64,000 bases of DNA from Excoecaria cochinchinensis (lineage: Eukaryota; Streptophyta; Magnoliopsida; Malpighiales; Euphorbiaceae). The translations under genes were made by a program, and so were the position numbers. Positions 11,735-21,098 of this stretch are shown piece by piece (positions within the stretch are counted from its first letter, which is position 1; every line of letters begins with the position of its first letter). The notes below the pieces were generated by a model. That model saw only the letters and a list, made by a program, of their open reading frames with translations, had not been told where the DNA came from and searched no databases. The stretch lies in assembly GCA_947683425.1 (NCBI GenBank), contig CANTUQ010000158.1:1302001-1366000 (forward strand). The letters run 5' to 3'.

Positions 11735-11930
11735 TTGTAGTCGCGAGGAGTGTAGAAAAACTGAAGAAAAATGAATGTCTGAGCGTTCGGTGAGTAGAGA
11801 ACGCGAAAAGATGAAGAAAATGCAAGAACAATGAGATAGAAGACTTGAAAATGCAGAAAAAACGCTTAAAGAACCATTTTTGAGAGGAAGAGTAAAAGTG
11901 ACAGCGCCGCTGGTCCGTCTGTCACTCGCC

Positions 11931-12104
11931 CTTATATAGAGTTTCGTGACCAACGGGCTGACCGTCTATCTCTCAATAAATGCGAATTAATGCACGTGAT
12001 GAATGCAATGCTGATGTATGCATCTGCCAGGTGGATCTTTACCGACGGGCGGGTCGTCTCTTTGGGGAGACGGGCAGGCCGTCGGTGACGCTTTCCTATA
12101 AATT
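11931..12104. promoter_or_regulatory. Internal bidirectional promoter of element A
   Basis: Two copies of the LTR promoter module face outward. Minus strand: CCCGTTGGT (11,949-11,957), 9 nt, CTATATAAG (11,931-11,939). Plus strand: GCCGTCGGT (12,078-12,086), 9 nt, CTATAAATT (12,096-12,104). GACGGGC-type palindromes lie between (about 12,040-12,085). The minus copy would drive the sense accessory gene through the 5' UTR intron, and the plus copy the antisense gene, whose ATG is 72 nt downstream of its TATA box. Confidence 0.65.
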
Positions 12105-12175
12105 CTTCCAAAATTTTTGCTCCTTTTGTGTCTCTTTATTTTTTCGACATCTTGAGCCCTTTACTCTTCCTAGAA

Positions 12176-13505
12176 TGCCTTCCTCTCTGGCCCAAAAAAT
12201 GCACCGCATCTTAGATGACAAACACACTTGGGAAAAAGGTGCCCTTTCCTCTCTGTCTGGGCTAAACTACCTACGTCGGGTCAAAGTTGATCAGAACCTT
12301 CTTCTAGCGGCAACTCACTTCTAGAACCCCCGGTTTCATGTTTTCCGGTTCACTTACCAAGAATTGTGCCCCCTGCTTGAGGAGTTAGCTGCCATTCTTG
12401 GAGCCTGGTTCCCTCCTAGCGCTCTATCCTGCGTCCCCCGTTGCGGCCTACTCTAGACTCGGGACATAGCTACGGCTCTCGGCATACCTTCTTCTGGGGC
12501 GGTCCGGCTGATTTCTCCGGGCTCTTCCTTTGCTTTAGAGCCACTGGTCGAGGCTCTAGATCAGTTCACTGACATCCCCACTTACCAGGTAAGCACAGTA
12601 TTTCTGTTTTGCATGGTGAACTTTCTCACTGTTATTCCAGGGGGTCTGACAGGTGACCCTCGCTTGTTCGAAGTTTTGAGTGACTTTCACCTGGTATTAT
12701 CGCCCTTACCACTTATTCTGGCTGAGACCATTCTGGGCTTAGACTCTGTGAGCTCTGGATCCACTACTACTTTTACCGGCAGCCCCTTATTGCTCCAGGT
12801 ACGTCATTATTTTAAAGGTAGTGCGTCCCTTATGGATTTTCACACTAGCTTTTCTTAGCGGGAGGTGCATCCTTTCGGATTTTCACACAACCCTGTGCCT
12901 TATTTTTGCCTGAAGTAAGCCCTATTTACTCCAGCGACTTTTTTTTTTTTCAGATCTGGCTGCAAGAGAAACTGAGGATGTTGTCTGAGCCACCTCCTCG
13001 AGTTATTCCACAGTATTCACCGAGTCATTTCCTTCCTCGTCGACGGCTGTATGAGTGTGCCACTGCTGGTAAAGGCATTACCAGATTTGGCGAGCTATCA
13101 GATGACGACATCAGCTTCACGTCTGCCTGGCTCCCACTGTCTCATATGGTCATTGATGGGCCATCGGGGTGTGTTCCCCTCAGTGGGCTCCGTCAAGCCA
13201 CCTTCTATATCACTTCTCGATGTGCGCGTCAGCTCGGGACGACCCAGGATGTGGTGAGGGTTCCCTTGTCTTTTCGGGGAGGAGCTCTCTCGGCTGCATT
13301 CACCTCAAGGTATCATGAGCTGTGGAGCAAATTACCAGTGAAGACTGTTATTCCGAGGTTCGGCGATCATTCTGTGGCTTCAACTAGCGAGTACAAGAAG
13401 TGGATCTTTAGCCCAGCATCTGATAATAGGACACGAGGGCTCAAGCATCTAGTCAGCGAGAGCAGCAGCAGGATTTATATTAGCTTACATATGTATTTCT
13501 TTTAG
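12176..13505 (+). pseudogene. Antisense accessory gene of element A, DUF7745/plant-mobile-domain-like
   Basis: Three exons on the strand opposite to pol: 12,176-12,588, 12,641-12,798 and 12,954-13,505. Introns have GT-AG ends: 12,589-12,640 (52 nt) and 12,799-12,953 (acceptor after a 14-T run). The second junction keeps frame and joins SPLLLQ to IWLQEKLRML. Exon 1 reads HVFRFTYQELCPLLEELAAI after an in-frame TAG at 12,322. A second TAG lies near 12,452. Exon 3 ends with VASTSEYKKWIF. These match the general pattern of plant mobile-domain proteins (an ELxPxLEE segment, a W-rich middle, VAS..Y..W), a group known to be carried by Tat-type elements. Two nonsense codons make this copy broken. The role in the element is unknown. 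Confidence 0.65.
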
Positions 13506-13866
13506 TGCTACATTTCTCTTTAATGCAGAACTAGAAAATGACAAAAATGAAAAGAATAATATTCATTCTATTTCACGAAATTGTGTACATTTCCATATAA
13601 TTTCAGCATACATGATCAGTTTTGACATTTACTCATCCGCGTACGCCCTATTAATACATGAAACAAAATTTTAACAGCATCAACTCCTATTACCAATCGG
13701 CCCTCTCGGGTTTTCACGATTGGACATTTTCTCTCGTGCCTCTAATTTTAGCACAGAGTGCCTTTTTTCGGTTTTCACCCTGTCAAGGCGCCCAATTTTA
13801 GCACGGCCGCCTTTTTTCGATTCTTGACCTATAGGGCATTTTATTATCTTCTTTTTATTTTGGTCT
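13506..13866. other. Spacer between antisense gene and pol of element A
   Basis: The two genes converge here. No ORF of note. The stretch from about 13,600 is conserved with element B at about 5,040-5,330 (for example AAGGCGCCCAATTTTAGCA), despite being non-coding, and contains short repeated phrases such as GCCTTTTTTCG. Confidence 0.6.
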
Positions 13867-15363
13867 TTAGCCATGGAACCTCTTGAGCCTATCGACATTT
13901 ACCGATTCTTTGAATTCATTACCATCGCTATCCGATAAGATTGCGGCTCCTTTGGACAACAGCTTTTTAAGGATGTATGGCCCCTCCCAGGTTGGTCTGA
14001 ATTTCCCTCTGATATCCGGTATACCTGGTCTCATCTGCTTGAACACTAAGTCTCCTTTCAGTGGATGCTTCCTCACCTTCTTTCCTAAAGTACTGGCCAA
14101 TCTTTTCTGGTCGATCTGATTGTGATAATAAGCTTTCAGCCTGCTCTCATCCAGTAAGTTCAAATGCTGTAGCCTCTGTCGTGCCCATTCGACCTCCGGG
14201 ATTTGGGCTTCCATGACCACTCTCAGCGACTTGAGCTCTATCTCTATTGGCAATACTGCTTCCGTCCCGTATACCAGAGAAAAGGGCGTAGCGCCCGTAG
14301 ATGTCCTTACCGTTGTCCTATATCCCCACAGGGCGAAGGGTAGCTTTTCAGCCCAGTCTTTGTAGGTTTGGACCATCTTGGATAGGATTTTCTTCATATT
14401 TTTATTAGCTGCCTCTACTGCCCCATTAGCTTGTGGTCGGTAGGGAGATGACTTATGGTGTTTGATACCATACTTCTCAAGGAGCTTCCTGGTTTCCCCC
14501 ATGAACTGCACCCCATTGTCAGACACTATGTGGTGAGGGAGGCCATATCTGCAGATCAGATTTCTCTCTATGAACTTGGCCATATCCCTTGCGTCAATCT
14601 TTTTGAAGGATTCTGCCTCTACCCATTTGGTAAAATAGTCAATTACGACTATGATGTATCGGTGCCCATTGGATGTCGTAGGGCGAATCTCTCCAATGTT
14701 ATCTATCCCCCAAGCAGCGAAAGGCTAGGGTGACGTCAGGTTGTGTAGCTCTGATACTGGTAGGTGTCTCAAATCTGTGTACTGTTGGCATAACTGGCAT
14801 TGCTTGACGTACTTTGAGCAGTCAATGTCAATCGTAAGCCAATAGAAGCCTTGTCTCATGATCTTCTTAGCCAGAGTCAAGCCGTTCATGTGAGCCCCAC
14901 AGACGCCTGCATGGGTCTCCTCCATCACCTTGCGGGCTTCTTTTTCATTTAAGCACCTGAGCTGAATCCCGTCTGACTGTCTTTTATACAACACCCCTTC
15001 CAAGGATACGAACTGAGCAGATAGTTTCCGGATCATCCTCTGGTCTTTCTCAGTAGCTTCCTCTGGAAACTTATTGTTTTCCAAATAATTCATAATGTCA
15101 AAGTACCATGGTTTCCCATCCGCCACTTCTACTGCCATTACTGGCTTGATCTCAAAGCTGGGCTTCTCAGAACTCGAAATCAGCACTAGCTTCATAGCTA
15201 CCCCTTCAGGATTATCCCATATCGACACTAGGGTTGCCAACGCATCAGCTAGACGATTCTCATCTCTTGGCACGAAGTGGAAAGTGCAGGTTTCAAACTG
15301 CCCACATACATCTTTCAAATATTCAACGTAGGGTACCAGCCGCTCTTCCTTTACAGCCCACAC
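13867..15363 (-). pseudogene. Integrase with second RNase H C-terminus, element A
   Basis: From the 5' side: the last part of the plant-specific RNase H (VPRDENRLADALA, the final catalytic Asp), then the integrase zinc finger (HAGVCGAH ... KQCQLCQQ). The catalytic core has Asp in WGIDNIGE, Asp in VSDNGVQF and Glu in GAVEAANKN, about 35 residues apart, followed by a C-terminal domain ending RLKRFHG. A TAG at 14,725 sits where related proteins have Trp (SP*PFAAWG), and another TAG at about 15,370 cuts the RNase H just upstream. Integrase would insert the cDNA; here it is broken. Confidence 0.9.
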
Positions 15364-15372
15364 TCCACGGAT

Positions 15373-16982
15373 CTAGTTAATCACTAAGGATGAGTCACCG
15401 AAGACTTCTACATTCTTTGCCCCCAATGCAACTAAAGCCTCCAACTCGAAAGTGCATGCTTCATATTCGGCTTCATTGTTGGTTGCTTTGTACCTCAGCT
15501 TCTTGGCTAGGGGGAGTTTCTCATTATCTGGGGTTGTCAAAATAATTCCAACTCCGGCCACTCTATTATTCACTGCCCCGTCGAAGTGTAACTGCCATCC
15601 TTGGACAGAAATCGCGACTATGCTCTCATCCGGAAAGGTGAACTCGGGAGTGTCTCCTTGAATAGGATGCTCGGCAAGAAACTCGGCTACGGCTCGCCCC
15701 TTAATAGTTTTGCGGGTGAGGTATTCAACATCAAACTCTTGCAGCAAAAGCAACCACCTCCCCATCTTACCAAGCAAAGACGGCGCTTCTTGCAAATATC
15801 TCAACGGATTCTGCTTGGCCACTGCCTGAACCTTGTATGAGTGGAAGTAATGTTTCAGTTTCTTTGATGCCCAAATCACTGCGAGGCAGATCTTCTCTAC
15901 TTCAGCATATTTAATCTCATAAGCCAGAAACTTCTTGCTGAGGTAATAAACTGCGAATTCCACTCCAAATTCATCCTCTTGAGCCATCATGGCGCCCACA
16001 GAACTGCCTTCCACTGCCAGATACAAGATAAGCGGTTTGACTGGTTGCGGCGGCCTTAACACTGGCGGATTCAACAGATATTCCCTGATGCTGTCAAAGG
16101 CTTTCTGGCAGTCTTCGTTCCAGACCACAGGCCGATTCTTTCTAAGTAGTTTAAAAATAGGCTCGCATATCGAAGTGAGCTTGGCAATGAATCGGCTGAC
16201 GTACTGCAGCTTGCCCAGGAAGCTCCTTACGTCCTTTTCCTTTTGCGGCACGGGCATCTCTTTGATGGCCTTCACCTTGTCTGGGTCAATTTCTATTCCC
16301 CTCTGGCTGACAACCTGTCCCAATAGCTTTCCTGAAGTCACTCCGAAAATACACTTCTTGGGGTTAAGTCGCAGATTGTACTTATCAATCCTGGTGAAGA
16401 ACTTCTCTAGAGCTTCAAAGTGGCCCTCACGGGTGGCCGACTTGACCATCATGTCATCGACATACACCTCTACCTCCTTGTGGATCAGGTCGCTTAGAAT
16501 CTTGGTCGCCATCCTCCGGTATGTGGCTCCTGCATTTTTCAGGCCAAAAGGCATGACTCAGTAGGCGTAGGTCCCCCATTCTGTGATGAAAGCAGTCTTA
16601 ACCCGGTCAGCTAGTTTGTTCAGGATCTGGTTATAGCCCACATAACCATTCCAAAGCTGTACATCGCGCAGTTGGCGGCACTGTCTATCAACACATCAAT
16701 GTGGGGTAGTGGAAAATTATCTTTAGGGCAAGCCTTGTTCAGATCTCGATAATCCACACATACCCTTACCTTCCCATTTTTCTTCGCTACAGGGACCACG
16801 TTTGCCAACCATGTAGGATATTGCACTTCAAGAAGGAACATGGCCTCAATCTGTTGCTGAATCTCCTCCTTGACCTTGTCTGCCCATTCTGGCCTGAGCC
16901 GTCTCAACTTCTGCTTTACGGGCTTATAATCTGGATAAGTCAGGATGGCATGTTCTGCTACATCTCGATCGATCCCTGGCAT
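15373..16982 (-). pseudogene. Reverse transcriptase, degenerate RNase H and second RNase H, element A
   Basis: The RT start reads MPGIDRDVAEHA, preceded by the usual EKVFAWTYEDMP. A one-base deletion near 16,655 (YSFG instead of YSFVDGY) and a TGA at 16,555 (CGA to TGA) break the frame. The rest is open to 15,373. The YVDD active site is intact (residues 31-34 of the last open stretch). The first RNase H has LYLAVEGSS where Ty3 elements have the catalytic TDAS. The second domain keeps LHFDGA, NNEAEYEA and FGDSSLVI, the archaeal-type RNase H known from the Tat lineage. Confidence 0.9.
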
Positions 16983-17039
16983 GTCCTCATAGGTCCAGGC
17001 AAAGACTTTTTCATGTTTTCTTATTATTCTCTCGAATTT

Positions 17040-17464
17040 TTCTCTCTCATCAGGAGTTATATTTGATGCTATTAGAATTTCTTTTGGATTTTCCGAGATT
17101 TCAAGATTAAAAATATCAAAATTAAAGGAATATGATCATGTTCATGCATGTTTAAATCATTAGAAACATCGCACAAGTAGGAGAAATCATTTGCCTTATT
17201 AATAATATTATAATTGTCATCTACATCATAAAAAAGTTATGGAATAAAAAGAAAATCTAAGCTAGAGTCTTCTTCTGCCTCCCTAGAGGTCGATGCTGTT
17301 GCAGCTTGCTCATTGGCTTCCTGATTCAGCAGAGGCCCTTCAGGTATGTCTGTGGAAATCTTTAAGTCCCCCGTCTTCAGTTCTATTTCTGCCATCTTCT
17401 CTTTCCCTTTCAGCCTGGCAGCTAACATATTTTCAGTGACAACCTCTTCGGGCTCGCATCTGTC
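17040..17464 (-). pseudogene. Variable linker between protease and RT, element A
   Basis: A low-conservation, AT-rich linker rich in D, N, H and S codons; 17,237-17,428 is open (MLAARLKGKEKMAE...). A TAG at 17,462 replaces the Trp found in element C (SIWDRDEPEE). The linker is equally AT-rich in C (61,770-62,030) and B, and differs in base composition from the flanking domains. It is likely unstructured. Confidence 0.7.
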
Positions 17465-18433
17465 CTAAGTAATGCACTGAGTCATGACCTCTTCATCCCA
17501 GAAGTTCTCAGCGGTCTTGACAACCCCGACATCCCAGTCAAATACATCGTCGAAGATCTCAAATCCGGGGACAATTCTCCCATTCACCCACTGTGGCTCT
17601 TCTTCACCAGTAAAAGCGCACACTGAGGATGCTGGTACAAAGCTTTCTGAAATATGAGGGATCTTATTCGCCGTCTTCTTCTTGCCAAAACCGCCTCTGT
17701 ACCCCAGATCCTTCCGATTTTTCTGACCTCGAGAGGTGATTGCAGTCTGCAGCCCCTGAGAGTTTCTACCTAGACCAGCCCCAGGGAGATAGTGCATCTT
17801 TTTCATCATGTTAACCACAGCTGGGTTGTCCACTAACCCATGCTCTTCTCTTATCATGGACACGTGGAAGCCACTAAATGGCTGATTAGCAATTTCTAGC
17901 GTTGAAACCTTATTCTCCCTGGCCGCCTTAATAGTCACCACCTCCCCTTCGTGTGGGAACTTTATCATTTGATGCAACATGGATGGCACTCCTCCTAATC
18001 TGTGAAACCAGGGTCTCCCGAGCAGGGCTGAGAAGTTAGCTGGAATGGGCAGAACCACAAATTCTACTTCCACCTCAATGGGTCCCGTCTTGACTAGGGT
18101 CTTGAATGTCCCTGAGGCTTGCCTCCCTGAATTATCATAGGCTGTGATAGTCAGATCTGATCCACTGAGCATATCCTCACTCAAACCAAAAGCCTGAAGA
18201 GCTATCAGAGGGCACACATTAATAAAAGACCCATTGTCCACCATAACGCAAGCAGTGTGCTTATCGTTAATCTGTGCTTTGATGTACAGAGGTCGGTTAT
18301 GATTGCGGTCTTCGACCGGTAGGTCGGCATCAGAAAAAACCAATCTCTCCTCCGATCCTCCTTTAATAAGACCCAAAAGCTCTGATGGGGAAATTGTGGT
18401 GGCAACAGTAGACTCAGTCAACGCCTCTACCAC
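17465..18433 (-). pseudogene. Aspartic protease with G-patch-like motif, element A
   Basis: 322 open codons. The retropepsin region spans residues about 45-160: PLYIKAQIN, active-site-like VDNGSFINV (66-68 DNG, usually D-T/S/G-G), and LLGRPWFH (137-144). A glycine motif follows at residues 207-245 (MMKKMHYLPGAGLGRNSQG then RKDLGYRG), which fits a G-patch (coordinates about 17,699-17,815). It is preceded by TAG at 18,437, where element C has Gln (SHRQKLVEA). The protease would cut the gag-pol polyprotein. Confidence 0.8.
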
Positions 18434-18439
18434 TTTCTA

Positions 18440-20305
18440 CCTGTGAGAAGGGGACTGCCTTAAAAGATCCCAAATGGATATCTGAGCTGCAGTCTTCTTT
18501 AACTGCTTAACAATCTGGTTCTCTTCTGGCTCCTTTTCCATTGATGGCTGCGCTGGCTCAGGTAGCCTTGTAACCTCAGGGACCACTCTCCCACTTCTTG
18601 TCACAGCCCCTACCTCTTCTTCATCCTCATCAGATCTCCACAAATCAGGGTTCATCTCTCCCTCCTCTTCGGCCTCTTCACTGCGCTCGCTGCTTAACCA
18701 ACAATCAAGGGTTGCCACTACTGCTCTTCCCTCTCTATTCCCAGAATGAACAACATCAATACTCTTGCTCCCATACAAGTCCCTCAGTACGTACCATTCT
18801 GACAAGCTGGATTCGACCATAAACACTGGTGGTGGCACGGCATTATAATCAGGCCTCTTCTCAGGCTCCCTCTTCTCAGGGTCAGAAATTTGCTTGTTAT
18901 CAATAAGATCTTGAATAGAGTGTCGCAGCGCCTTACACTTATCTGTTAGATGGCCTGAGTGTTAATGAAATGCATAGTATTCATTGTCCTTATGACCTGG
19001 CTTCCCTTGAGTCACAGCAGGCCTAGGAGCCAAAGGTTGCAACTTTCCTTCCTTCATCAACCTTCTCAAGACCCAAGACAGAGGCCTCCCCAAGTTCAAA
19101 AACTTCCTCTGGGTAGTTGCGTCAGTAGCAGACACCTCAACTGTTCTTCTGGTGCTACCACTGGGGCCAGTTGGCCTACTGGTACCTTGACCGGTGTTAG
19201 CCATTTTTGCAAAATTGTCATTGTTAGCTTTCCGAGCCAAGAACTCTCCCTCTGCCTCAATGGCTATGTCTTTCAGAGATTCCCAATCCTTCAACCCTTT
19301 CATCTTCAGACCATCCTTCAAATACGGGCTTGCGTTCTTGATAAATAGGCAGACCTGGTCTTGGGTGTCTGGTTTTCTCTGTATTTCCATTACTCGATTT
19401 CGCCAGCGGGTGAGATAATCGTGAAAAGATTCCCCGGCCTTCTGCTGGAGCATTTCAAGATCTTTAAGAGTGACCTCCATCCTAGTGTTGCAATCATATT
19501 GTCTCGAGAACTCCTCTGTGAGCAGATCCCAATCTTCCTTAGTCCGACGATCGAGACTATGATACCAGTCGATGGCATGAGCGGTCAGACTCAGACAAAA
19601 GTATTCCACCTTCTGCTTCTTAGACAACATGGTCCGTTTCATGATCAGAGAGTATTGCTTCACATGAGCAGTCGGGTCAGAAGTACCATCAAATTTCGAC
19701 ACGTCTGGCATCTTGAAATTGTAAGGAATCGGGTCTTCTCCCTTCAATTCCTTGTCTTTCGGGTTCATCCCCTGACCTCTACTCAGCATACGGGCCATGG
19801 CTTCAAACCCCTCTTCCATCTTCCTTAGAATAAACTCATAAGTTTGAGGTGCCCTCCCTCTCTAAGACACAATGCTCATCTTGTCATCTTCGATATCCCT
19901 ATCATCATCAATCCTCAAGGCTGGTCTTCTTCTCTGCTCTCCCGAAGCTACTGACCTCAGCTCTATTGGCGGCAGCCGAATAGGCTCTTCTCGTCTCTCA
20001 GCTCTTTCTTCCTCTTGCTCATTCTGTCTCACGGGAGGAGGAGGCAGATTCTGCGGAGCATTCTGTTGTGCCAAAGCGGTCAACATGTTCATCATTCTGC
20101 CCTCAATTTCCTCAAATCATCGGCCCACTTCTTCTGCAATTATTGCCCTGGTGGCGTCATCCCCCCTAGGCGAGTTTGCCATCTCAGATACGGTACAGCT
20201 GACTTCTGGTAAGATCTCTGAAAGGCCCTCTCTACCTAGCAGCTCAGACGTAGGAACTCGGATCAATCGTCCAGTGGGTGATCTAGTCCACCTGGGCAGA
20301 TCCAT
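18440..20305 (-). pseudogene. Gag polyprotein, element A
   Basis: Start ATG at 20,303-20,305 (MDLPRWTRSPTG). Stops at 20,114 (TGA), 19,862 (TAG) and 18,959 (TAA) break the frame. The retrotransposon gag core spans about 19,820-19,300 (KFDGTSDPTAHVKQYSLIM, DLLTEEFSRQYDC, ESFHDYLTRWRNRV). The zinc-knuckle-like stretch near 18,965 reads EYYAFH then stop then HSGHLTDKC, compared with EYCAFHQHTGHLTDDC in element C, so the first Cys is also lost. The acidic linker before the protease (EEAEEEGEMNPDLW) is retained. Gag would form the particle that carries the RNA. Confidence 0.9.
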
Positions 20306-21077
20306 GATGGCTGTAGGGACAAAGCATTAGATATGATGCATGGAATGCGGGTGTAATGCATGGTCATGATATGCAACATTTATAAAACACAAGCAAGCAA
20401 GTAGGTCCTTCCACCCTTATTTCTCCCACACACGTGGTCGTACAGTCTCTTTCCTAGGCGGGATTAGCCCAAGGGTCAACGAGGGACCCAATGGACACGC
20501 ATGGTGCACGGCGAAAAACCGGCAGCATGACACTCCTATGCTAATGTACAAGTGAATGGGTAATGATCATCATGTATTTAGACGTTCCAAAAATTTCGAC
20601 ATGGCCCTACCGGGGCATAAAAGCCTTTGGCTAGGTTACCAAGCGATACATCTGGACTCACCCAATGCATGAGGATCCATACAGTAAGCATGGAATTACA
20701 GTTTATATCACCTGTGGAAAGTAACTACGGCTGTTAAATGAGCTTTGGACAAGGGAGATGTTACTTTTAGGCTACCCAAGCATGATCCCTGCCGACAGGT
20801 CTAGCTCATCACGAGCATAACGACCGATCAGGTCATCATTTTGATATACCATTAAGGTACGAGGCTTGGGGTGGTGATTATCCTTAACACTTCCCTAAAT
20901 TGAGTGAAAATAGGGTCGTGCTTCAGGAACGCACCGGGGCTAATAGAGGGACCAAACTAGCATATTCTAAAGCTCTAATGAGATGTAATGCAAGTTTGAG
21001 ACAAAGCAAATTTATGAATTAAATTTTAACCATAAATGTTAAATGAGGTATTTTCAAATTGAAATCTCGAACCATAT
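20306..21077 (-). other. 5' leader of element A
   Basis: 772 nt between primer site and gag without a long ORF. It is conserved with the leaders of B (34,311-35,068) and C (57,947-58,700), for example CAGTCTCTTTCCTAGG, CTACCCAAGCATG, GGGTCTAGCTCA and GGGTCGTGCTTC. Ogre elements carry an extra ORF here; this element does not. RNA packaging or translation control is a guess. Confidence 0.7.
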
Positions 21078-21097
21078 CGTCCCCAGTGGAGTCGCCA
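21078..21097 (-). promoter_or_regulatory. Primer binding site of element A
   Basis: The minus strand reads TGGCGACTCCACTGGGGACG, one base after the LTR end. It starts with TGG (pairing with tRNA CCA). Tat/Ogre elements are reported to use tRNA-Arg; the tRNA identity is from that knowledge, not from this window. Confidence 0.85.
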
Positions 21098-21098
21098 C

